NCBI GenBank assembly: GCA_023392515.1
Contig: JAEVYX010000116.1
Location: forward strand, 1-13,262
Origin: Bacillota bacterium
GTDB taxonomy: Bacteria; Bacillota; Clostridia; Christensenellales; Aristaeellaceae
Length of the DNA: 13,262 nucleotides
Reading direction: 5' to 3'
A model generated the notes under the pieces. It searched no databases. It was given only the letters and a program-made list of their open reading frames with translations, and was not told the DNA's origin. Made by a program: the position numbers and the translations under genes. Shown one piece after another: positions 1 to 5,766 of the stretch. Numbering within the stretch: position 1 is the first letter of the stretch; every line of letters starts with the position of its first letter.

Positions 1-590
1 TGCTGCATCTCCTTCACGGTCTCGCCTTCCATGCCCTGCTTCAGCATTTGAAAGGATGTCGCCACAGGGGGCTGGGTCACATGAGCGGGGGTCGGCGCTA
101 TATATTCGGTCGGGGCAGCGGTACGGATAGGCGGAGGTATGGTATAGGCATCCGGCGCGGCTGCCGGTTCGCTTGTTGTGATGGCTGCGGAAGTATTCCC
201 CGTCATGCTGCTCACAACCCGGTCGTCTATCCCGCCGCCGCCATATAGCAGCGCCGCAACCACCAGCACGACAACCGATGCGCCAACCCAGGTCATCCAC
301 CCCTGGGTCGGCTGCTTTTTGGGCGGGTCCGGCCTTTTCCAGGACCGCCCGGAGGCCGGTTCCCATATGGTTTCACCCTTTGTGCCTCTGTCATCAGCGC
401 GATTCAGGAGCGGGCCCGTATGCCCATACCGGGCCTTATCGCCGATGCCTGGCTCCGGGATGCCGGCTCCGGCCTGCGCCATGGAGCCCCGCGCCCGCAG
501 CATGCCAAGCATGATCACAGTTCTGCTTTTGATTCTGCGAAATACCGCCCCCGCGCCGCGGTCGTCAGACTGATGCTGTCGGGAACTCAT
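1..590 (-). CDS. Membrane-anchored protein with C-terminal peptidoglycan-binding domain (partial, 3' end outside window)
   Basis: Read on the minus strand from an ATG at 590 this gives 196 codons with no stop before the window edge. A strong GGAGGTGAT ribosome binding site 5' of the ATG fixes the start. Residues 1-95 are polar and rich in Arg, Gly and Pro. One hydrophobic segment follows at about 98-117 (WMTWVGASVVVLVVAALLYG). Next is a Thr/Pro/Ala-rich linker (about 130-178), then the start of a domain reading LKQGMEGETVKEMQ at 183-196. That pattern (LxxGxxGxxVxxMQ) is typical of the first helix of the PG_binding_1 fold, which binds peptidoglycan. I infer a type II membrane protein with its C-terminus in the wall. 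Any catalytic domain would lie outside the window, so the enzymatic role is unknown. It is transcribed divergently from the gene at 915. Confidence 0.8.
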   Translation of the reverse strand, partial: MSSRQHQSDDRGAGAVFRRIKSRTVIMLGMLRARGSMAQAGAGIPEPGIGDKARYGHTGPLLNRADDRGTKGETIWEPASGRSWKRPDPPKKQPTQGWMTWVGASVVVLVVAALLYGGGGIDDRVVSSMTGNTSAAITTSEPAAAPDAYTIPPPIRTAAPTEYIAPTPAHVTQPPVATSFQMLKQGMEGETVKEMQ

Positions 591-723
591 CGTATCACCT
601 CCGGTGTCGGCAGTTCATATAAGGGAAAATGTGTGCGTTGTGATAAACTTCATTTGATGTATTCACACTGATGTGCCGTGTGGCCGCCGTCCATGAAAAA
701 GCCGTATACCTTTCATTTTCACG

Positions 724-732
724 ATTATACCA
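724..732 (-). promoter_or_regulatory. Extended -10 promoter for the peptidoglycan-binding protein gene
   Basis: On the minus strand the sequence TGGTATAAT matches the SigA extended -10 (TGnTATAAT). No good -35 hexamer is visible 16-18 nt upstream, which is normal for extended -10 promoters. It would give a leader of roughly 125 nt before the ATG at 590. Confidence 0.5.
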
Positions 733-841
733 TAATTATCCTTCTATTTTATAACGGAAGGCAGGCGTATTGATAAGTTTTACATATGTACACGCCTATT
801 TCAAGCTGCTTACTCAAATGGGGTGGTATATCACTTAACTA

Positions 842-904
842 TCCCGGGCCTTAACCATTCCCCTCCATGTATATAGGATGTACCAAGGGGAATACTACCC
901 GGGA
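842..904 (+). promoter_or_regulatory. Nested inverted repeats reaching into the Shine-Dalgarno of the 915 gene
   Basis: An outer pair, TCCCGGG (842-848) and CCCGGGA (898-904), encloses a perfect 8-bp pair, ATTCCCCT (857-864) and AGGGGAAT (886-893). The outer right arm covers the first three bases of the Shine-Dalgarno GGAGGTGAT (902-910). In RNA this could form a leader hairpin that partly hides the ribosome binding site. As DNA it could be an operator. The pairing is seen directly; the role is inference. Confidence 0.45.
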
Positions 905-914
905 GGTGATTTGT

Positions 915-1076
915 ATGGCGAAAAAAGGTATGCGCAGACCCGATCCCCGGGAGCCCCACGGAACGGAAAGCAACAAGATAACCCATATTCCCAGGAACGA
1001 TGTGCCCCCGGTGCCGGAGATACAGGGCAAGGCAAAGACCGGGAATAAGAAAGCAGGGCCGATGCATCCGGAGTGA
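915..1076 (+). CDS. Small basic conserved-looking protein (53 aa), function unknown
   Basis: The frame is open from 867, but the ATG at 915 is the likely start because GGAGGTGAT lies 4-5 nt before it and nothing similar precedes the earlier ATG. The 53-aa product begins MAKKGMRRPDPREPHGTESN and contains PPVPEIQGKAKTG near its C-terminus. It is hydrophilic, basic and Pro-rich, with no membrane segment or signal peptide. I associate this pattern (an MxKKGMxRP opening and a VPxxQGKAK motif) with short uncharacterised proteins in Clostridia; this is recall, not a search. It sits between the divergent cell-wall gene and the SpoIID-like gene, 366 nt upstream of the latter. No function is assigned. 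Confidence 0.7.
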   Translation: MAKKGMRRPDPREPHGTESNKITHIPRNDVPPVPEIQGKAKTGNKKAGPMHPE

Positions 1077-1442
1077 AAAGGGATAAAGACAGTTGATGGG
1101 GAGGACTTCACTTGCCAGCATTGTCGCGGCACATCACGCCGCTCTGTGCTGGCATAGAGCCTGCTTGCTCATTCATTGGGCGCACTGCGCTCACTCGCAA
1201 GCGGCTCTTTTTCGAAAGAAGCCCTCCCCATACCCCTCCAAGGAAATGTTAGCATATATAATAGAACCGCTTCGAACTCGAAGCTTGTTATATTCAAAAA
1301 TCAATCTCATTTTACCTTGCTACGGTTATCCCCACATCATAAATTCGCGCTTCCTTTAGCGGAAACTTCTGGCCGAATGAAGGAAAAAGCCGATTTGTAC
1401 GTTGAATATACATTACGACTAATTAGCGAAGGAGGTCCGGCC
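1077..1442 (+). other. Long non-coding stretch upstream of the SpoIID-like gene
   Basis: This 366-bp stretch carries no supported gene. The frame of the downstream gene stays open back to an ATG at 1176, but that part encodes no signal peptide or domain and runs through a highly structured element. It holds the three-way-junction-like element at 1096-1231 and a hairpin GCTTCG-AACT-CGAAGC at about 1269-1284, flanked by AT-rich complementary arms. An AT-rich region with only weak promoter matches follows (for example TTGCTA, 17 nt, TAAATT at about 1318-1346). I cannot place the promoter with confidence. Confidence 0.55.
1096..1231. repeat. Structured palindromic element, three-way-junction-like (possible interspersed repeat or ncRNA)
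   Basis: Outer arms 1096-1109 (ATGGGGAGGACTTC) and 1218-1231 pair at 13 of 14 positions. Inside are two hairpins. Arm A pairs TGCCAGCA (1113-1120) with TGCTGGCA (1147-1154), then GCGGC (1126-1130) with GCCGC (1138-1142) around a 7-nt loop. Arm B pairs AGAGCC and GCTTGC (1156-1168, one bulged T) with GCAAGC and GGCTCT (1197-1208), and has a small inner GCGC/GCGC hairpin (1180-1190). TCTTT-TTCG-AAAGA (1206-1219) forms an alternative hairpin with a UUCG loop. No target-site duplication or T-run flanks the element, so a MITE or terminator is not supported. It appears only once in this window. Confidence 0.55.
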
Positions 1443-3248
1443 TTGACAAAGTTTGACCGGACAATACGCATAAAAGGCGGTTTTCTGGCCGCAGCCATGC
1501 TATTGTTTTCCCTGTTCCCCATAGGGATTGGGCGTTCCAGCGAGGCGGCCCCCACAACGCCGTCGGGAGGCGCCCTCATACGGGTACTGCTCACGCAATT
1601 GCAATTGACAGACCGGCTGGATATCGCACTGGACGGCAGCTATTCCGTAGAGCCCACCGGCATCACGTTTCAGCGCGGAAGCAAGCTGGTGATATCCAGC
1701 ACAACCGGGCGGCTGATGCTGTATTACGAGGGCATGGCCATGGATACCGGTACAGAGCTTGTGCTGCGCCGCCATCAAACCGGCACCCCCGAGGAAAACG
1801 GGATGCGGCTGAACGGTAATTATCAAATATACCCCGGGGATTTGTACCTTTCCCTGAAAGACAATACCTTGCGGGCAGTGCTGCACATTCCCCTGGAGGA
1901 ATACTTGTTGGGCGTTGTGCCCTATGAAATGAGCGACTCCTTCCCCCTGGAGGCGCTGAAAACCCAGGCGGTCGCCGCCAGGACCTATGCCCTGCGCAAG
2001 GCGAACAGCCAGGGAGATTACGACGTGGTGGACAATACGAACGATCAGGTGTTTAAAGGCGTCAACGCCTCCAATGCAAAGGCCTTTCAGGCTGTGCTGG
2101 AAACTGCCGGAGTCGTCGCCACCTATAACGGCGCGCTGGCCCAGTGCTACTATTCAGCCAGCAACGGCGGGCAGACCGACCTGAGCCAGCACGAATGGGG
2201 CGGGCAGGGCGAAGCCTACCTGGTCATGAAGGACGACCCTTACGATCTGGCAAACCCCGCCAGCCAGGTGAAATCCTTCGAAATCCCCAAAGCCGCATCA
2301 AACGGCATCGTGGGCAACGATGCCCTGAACACCCTTCTAAAAGGCGCGCTGCAGGAGCCGCTCGCCTCCCTCGGCTATGATGATGATGGACTAAACTTCC
2401 GCATCAGTGCAGTGGAAGGGGTCGAGGCCCATACCCCCAAGTATGCCGAGCCTTCCAGGCTGATGACCAAGCTGCGCTTTACCGTGCGGGTGGAGGCCAG
2501 GCGGCAGATTCTGCCCTCCCTGCAGGAGAACGATGTGAACATTTTCGCCGTACCCACCCCGTCCCCCACCCTAGCCCCCGGCGCAACGCCGGAGGTGCCC
2601 CAGTGGAGCGCCATGCAGCTCATCGAGCAGCCCTTTACGGTGGATTTGAACATTTTCCCCGATGTGGAAACGGCGCTGAACCTGAGCATTAACGGGGGCA
2701 GCAACGAAATTGTATCCGTCGCCGCAAAGGACGACAGCTTCGTCATTGAGGCCCGGCGCTTCGGCCACGGCGTGGGCATGAGCCAGCGGGGCGCCGAATG
2801 GATGGCCCAGGAGTTCAACATGAACTTCGCCCAGATACTGGACTTTTACTATCCCGGCGTGACGCTGATGAAGAGCAACGCCCAATCGACCTTGATGCCG
2901 CCCATCGGCGCAGCCTTCCTGGCCACACCCGGTCCGCCGGCCACACCCACCCCCAAGCCCACCGCCCTGCCCGTATCCCAAACCCCCGGCCCCGGCCAGT
3001 ATATGGTCAAGGTAACGCAAATCGGGCAAAATTCCTACCTCAACCTGCGGGATACGCCCAGCATGCAGGGCGTCGTGCTCCAGCAGCTTTACTTTGGGCA
3101 GGTTCTTCTGGTCGAACAGGAAATGCCCGACGGCTGGCTGAAGGTGAAAACCGACGTGATGGAAGGCTATGTCATGGCCAGCTTTGTGGAAAAGGTGGAA
3201 GCGGTGGTTCAGCCGGAGCCCACCGAGACAGAAGGGCTGTACGGTTAA
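1443..3248 (+). CDS. Secreted SpoIID/LytB-domain protein with C-terminal SH3b domain (peptidoglycan hydrolase-like)
   Basis: I start this at TTG 1443, because GGAGG at 1431-1435 lies 7 nt before it and the product then opens with a classic signal peptide (MTKFDRTIRIKGGFLAAAML, then a hydrophobic core to about residue 30). ATGs at 1176 and 1377 are in frame but have no ribosome binding site. The 601-aa product has the SpoIID/LytB core: EEYLLGVVPYEM with the conserved acidic residue E162 (the catalytic Glu in SpoIID lytic transglycosylases), ALKTQAVAARTYA, CYYSASNGGQT (C235, S238-G243) and RRFGHGVGMSQRGA (H442). A Pro/Thr-rich stretch at about 366-392 interrupts the core. A second one (about 495-517) leads to an SH3b-type wall-binding domain at about 520-583 (LNLRDTPS, GWLKVK, GYVMASF). 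SpoIID cleaves stripped glycan strands during engulfment. This multidomain version may act in sporulation or in general wall remodelling, and the sequence cannot decide which. Confidence 0.88.
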   Translation: MTKFDRTIRIKGGFLAAAMLLFSLFPIGIGRSSEAAPTTPSGGALIRVLLTQLQLTDRLDIALDGSYSVEPTGITFQRGSKLVISSTTGRLMLYYEGMAMDTGTELVLRRHQTGTPEENGMRLNGNYQIYPGDLYLSLKDNTLRAVLHIPLEEYLLGVVPYEMSDSFPLEALKTQAVAARTYALRKANSQGDYDVVDNTNDQVFKGVNASNAKAFQAVLETAGVVATYNGALAQCYYSASNGGQTDLSQHEWGGQGEAYLVMKDDPYDLANPASQVKSFEIPKAASNGIVGNDALNTLLKGALQEPLASLGYDDDGLNFRISAVEGVEAHTPKYAEPSRLMTKLRFTVRVEARRQILPSLQENDVNIFAVPTPSPTLAPGATPEVPQWSAMQLIEQPFTVDLNIFPDVETALNLSINGGSNEIVSVAAKDDSFVIEARRFGHGVGMSQRGAEWMAQEFNMNFAQILDFYYPGVTLMKSNAQSTLMPPIGAAFLATPGPPATPTPKPTALPVSQTPGPGQYMVKVTQIGQNSYLNLRDTPSMQGVVLQQLYFGQVLLVEQEMPDGWLKVKTDVMEGYVMASFVEKVEAVVQPEPTETEGLYG

Positions 3249-3299
3249 GCGCCAAAATGGCTCCGTATCAATTATTCAATTTGTTCGTATAAACAGGCA

Positions 3300-3341
3300 A
3301 GCGCAGCTGCACATGACAAAAGTGCAGCTGCGCTATTTTTT
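3300..3341 (+). terminator. Rho-independent terminator of the SpoIID-like gene
   Basis: A perfect 13-bp stem (AGCGCAGCTGCAC at 3300-3312 with GTGCAGCTGCGCT at 3322-3334) around a 9-nt loop is followed on the plus strand by ATTTTTTAA. It lies about 50 nt after the stop codon. The other strand lacks a T-run, so termination of the convergent gene here would be weaker. Confidence 0.9.
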
Positions 3342-3392
3342 AAATTCAAAATTAAGTGCATGCGTGCCCGGCAATGAATATGGTAGCGTTCA

Positions 3393-4229
3393 TCAGCCTC
3401 TGCCAAGGTTATCCAAAATTTCATGATAGCGTTTGGTTGCCAGCGCACTTGGCTTCCCTTTTTTGCAAAAAGACAGCCCAGCCAGTTTGGGAACGACACG
3501 CTCCACAACAATCTGCCCATCGGCCAGTTTGTTTTTCAATGCTTCAAAGGCTTCCAAAAACCGCTTATCTTCCTTTGCCCGGTTATAAAACGACAAAACG
3601 TAAACGTACACAAAAAGGTTATAGTTGCGGAAGGGATATTCGACCTGCATAAACAATGTGCCAATTCCATAGTGGCAGGGGCCCATGGGTTTTCTAATTA
3701 TCCAATGCTCCAATAAAAAATCCACCGCCTTGTGAAGGGCCGGCTCACTTTGAAAATGCTTGCTGAAGCGAAACGCATTCAGGGCGGTCAGTGTTGGAAA
3801 GGGATTTGAAAACTCCGTTTCCGGGCCCCGGCCAAAGCTGAATTTACTACAGCGCCAGCCGCCATCAGTATGCTGGATATTCAAAAGATGCTCGAAGGTT
3901 TTTTGAAGCCTAAAATCGCCGGCATATCCCATGCGGCACAGCGCATCGGCGGCGTGGATGGTTTGGCATGGGTATATGGCACCCTGTGGGTACAATTTGA
4001 AACGTCCGTTCTCCCGCCAGGTGCTGAAAATCAATTTGGCTGCTTCCTGAAGCAATGGATCGGTAGATTCCATCCCCAATTCCAGAAGTAAAAGAACGCT
4101 TTCCAATGTTGAGAAAGGAGACCCCTTTAACAGGCGTTTGTCAGGCGTCGTCCAAAGATCGGCTCCCCCATCATACCGATGGGATAATATTGCTTCAATA
4201 TCCGATGCATATTCCGCTTCTGCAGCCAC
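3393..4229 (-). CDS. Prenyltransferase/squalene-cyclase-like alpha-toroid protein
   Basis: The product is 278 aa, soluble, with no signal peptide or membrane helix. Its repeat pattern belongs to the alpha/alpha-toroid (terpenoid cyclase / protein prenyltransferase) fold. It has a QW-like motif (NIQHTDGGWRC, 118-127) and spaced Cys/His residues in IYPCQTIHAADALC (85-98), GPCHYGIG (183-190) and SFCKKG near the end. Bacterial proteins of this type are usually annotated prenyltransferase, but no enzymatic activity follows from that, and the DxDD-type cyclase motif is absent. The start is GTG at 4229, directly after an in-frame TAA, with GGGG 9 nt upstream. Nothing earlier is possible in this frame, so the N-terminus may be short or shifted (see findings). 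It is last in the 7041-to-3393 gene series and also has its own promoter. Confidence 0.75.
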   Translation of the reverse strand: MAAEAEYASDIEAILSHRYDGGADLWTTPDKRLLKGSPFSTLESVLLLLELGMESTDPLLQEAAKLIFSTWRENGRFKLYPQGAIYPCQTIHAADALCRMGYAGDFRLQKTFEHLLNIQHTDGGWRCSKFSFGRGPETEFSNPFPTLTALNAFRFSKHFQSEPALHKAVDFLLEHWIIRKPMGPCHYGIGTLFMQVEYPFRNYNLFVYVYVLSFYNRAKEDKRFLEAFEALKNKLADGQIVVERVVPKLAGLSFCKKGKPSALATKRYHEILDNLGRG

Positions 4230-4271
4230 TTATCTGCACCCCATCTCATATTGAACGTTTCGCTTTTGTTG

Positions 4272-4301
4272 ATTTTACCATAAATGGGCATATAAACACA
4301 A
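4272..4301 (-). promoter_or_regulatory. Promoter of the prenyltransferase-like gene
   Basis: On the minus strand TTGTGT (4301-4296), an 18-nt spacer and TAAAAT (4277-4272) preceded by TG (extended -10) form a plausible SigA promoter. It begins at the very end of the upstream gene (stop at 4304) and would give a leader of about 35 nt before GTG 4229. Confidence 0.5.
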
Positions 4302-4303
4302 TC

Positions 4304-5167
4304 TCAAAGCCTAGCCTGATACGCCCCTTCCCACCGGTCGTACAGATATATCAGGCCCACAGGCACAATATACCTCAGCGCCATGAAAAAGTGGTTCCAG
4401 TTGTGATAAATCAGCCATTCCTTGTAATAGGCGGATAGGGCAAAAGCCGTGCCGGTAAACGCACCAATCAGGCAATAGACAATCTTGGCCCGCTTTTTCT
4501 TTTGGGGCAGCAGCAGCGCCAAAAAGGCCACAATGGCTTCTCCGGATAAGTTGTCCGCAAACCGGGTATCCGCCATGTAGTCTTGAAACAGGCCCGGCCT
4601 GTATTGGTACAGCCTCAATACAGGCATGGACAGCAAAACCCCGGTCAGGGTCATGACGGTATACCCGAACACCAGCAGCAGCACCCATTGGGGGAGCGGC
4701 GGGTCATAGGCCATCACCCGGGGGGCAATCTTCGCGGTAAGGAAAAACGCAACCCCGTAAAACAGCATAGAAGCCCCGATATGCCACCGGTAGTATACGA
4801 CGTATTGCAGCTTGACCGATATCACTTCCAAAACAAACATGAGCGCCAGAAAAGCCAGCGCTGTGCGGAAGGGATGATCCTTCCTGGCGTAATGCAGCAC
4901 CACAATGAACACAACAGGCAGAATCAACACATCCGAAAATATCATCCCCAGTATGTTATCATACACGGGGTCTTGTACCAATCGCGCAGGAAATCTATAT
5001 AAATCAAGCAGTTCATTGAACACAACCTCCGCATGGGCCGCGCAATAAAATGCAATAGCATAAGCAGCCGCCAGGCTGTGCCAAGACATGCGGCTTTTTC
5101 GCATCAGCAGCACCGCCCAAAGGAGGAACAGCACAAAAAGGACGATATACAGCATAAGAGCCCTCAT
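4304..5167 (-). CDS. Polytopic membrane protein, possible CBO0543-like paralogue
   Basis: The product is 287 aa, very hydrophobic, with about eight predicted membrane segments, the first at residues 5-22. No catalytic motif is visible. The central part (SDVLILPVVFIVVLHYA ... VLEVISVKLQYVVYYRWHIGAS) resembles, in spacing and key residues, the C-terminal half of the neighbouring protein at 5195-5752. I therefore group it tentatively with the CBO0543-like membrane proteins of Bacillota. The ATG at 5167 has no good ribosome binding site. The ATG at 5155 (residue 5) has AGGG 5 nt upstream and may be the true start. The gene follows 5195-5752 after 27 nt, and that gap contains the palindrome GTAATATTAC. 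The function is unknown. Confidence 0.75.
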   Translation of the reverse strand: MRALMLYIVLFVLFLLWAVLLMRKSRMSWHSLAAAYAIAFYCAAHAEVVFNELLDLYRFPARLVQDPVYDNILGMIFSDVLILPVVFIVVLHYARKDHPFRTALAFLALMFVLEVISVKLQYVVYYRWHIGASMLFYGVAFFLTAKIAPRVMAYDPPLPQWVLLLVFGYTVMTLTGVLLSMPVLRLYQYRPGLFQDYMADTRFADNLSGEAIVAFLALLLPQKKKRAKIVYCLIGAFTGTAFALSAYYKEWLIYHNWNHFFMALRYIVPVGLIYLYDRWEGAYQARL

Positions 5168-5194
5168 TTATCCAGTAATATTACGTCACATTCT

Positions 5195-5752
5195 TTATGG
5201 CTGGCTGGTTTTTATATTCACGATTCTTTCCACCAAAAACTTGATGATAATATAAACCAGCGTATAAATGGGGAAGGAATAGATATACTGCCATCTGATA
5301 AGCTTGTACATGCCAAGCCATACGGCAAAAGGCTCGCCCAGGAAGGACATGGCCGCGCTGGCAATGGCGCTAAACAGAATGTATGGGCCCCACTTGGGAA
5401 ATTTTTGATAGAGGATCATGCCGATCACCGGTACAAGCACATAATCCACCGGCATAAACAATGCCAAATGGGGAAAGATCTGCACAGGATATTCCCACAT
5501 CATGAAATTGGAAAGGCCCACATCCAGAAAGGTGGAGATGGAATTGACGAAGCATCCGTACAGCATCATTTCCAGCAGCCGCTTTCTGTCCACCACCTTC
5601 CACCAGTAGAGGAGCGGCAGCACGATCATGGCAATGCCCACCCACCAGGTAAAGCTGAATATCTCCCTGTCAAGATAATGCTGCATGTACAGCGTATGAA
5701 CCTTTTCCATGAGCACAATGATCTCATCCAGCAGCGGGTCCGGAGCATTCAA
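5195..5752 (-). CDS. CBO0543-like membrane protein
   Basis: The product is 185 aa with about five membrane segments. The recognisable pattern is FTWWVGIAMIVLPLLYWWKV, then DRKRLLEMMLYG, a LDVG-x5-W-x-YP stretch, VDYVLVPVIGMILYQKFPKW, and a final FLGEP ... LGMYKLIRWQYIYSFPIY. I recognise this layout as that of the CBO0543 family, small integral membrane proteins of spore-forming Bacillota with no established function; this is recall, not a search. The start is well supported: GGGGGTGAG lies about 8 nt before the ATG and directly follows the stop codon of the upstream gene (5767), so the two are almost certainly co-transcribed and possibly translationally coupled. Confidence 0.75.
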   Translation of the reverse strand: MNAPDPLLDEIIVLMEKVHTLYMQHYLDREIFSFTWWVGIAMIVLPLLYWWKVVDRKRLLEMMLYGCFVNSISTFLDVGLSNFMMWEYPVQIFPHLALFMPVDYVLVPVIGMILYQKFPKWGPYILFSAIASAAMSFLGEPFAVWLGMYKLIRWQYIYSFPIYTLVYIIIKFLVERIVNIKTSQP

Positions 5753-5766
5753 GTGCTCACCCCCTA

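Larger units (their letters stand above)
591..914. other. Divergent intergenic control region (324 bp)
   Basis: No convincing gene lies here; the open frames on either strand have no ribosome binding site and no recognisable protein. The left half is the leader of the leftward gene, about 125 nt between its extended -10 and its ATG. The middle is AT-rich and contains the palindrome TACATATGTA at about 781-790. The right half holds nested inverted repeats directly before the rightward gene at 915, listed separately. Confidence 0.7.

Noticed and set aside
178..573. Plus-strand open frame of 131 codons
   Set aside because: The opposite strand encodes the membrane-anchored peptidoglycan-binding protein with a strong ribosome binding site. 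This frame has none.
831..1121. Minus-strand open frames over the 53-aa gene
   Set aside because: They overlap the well-signalled small gene and its structured leader and have no ribosome binding site.
1096..1231. Reading the structured element as a MITE or IS remnant
   Set aside because: The outer repeats have no flanking target-site duplication and no transposase remnant is seen. A single copy in the window cannot establish mobility.
1096..1231. Reading the structured element as a tRNA-like or terminator sequence
   Set aside because: There is no T-loop or CCA pattern and no T-run after the outer stem.
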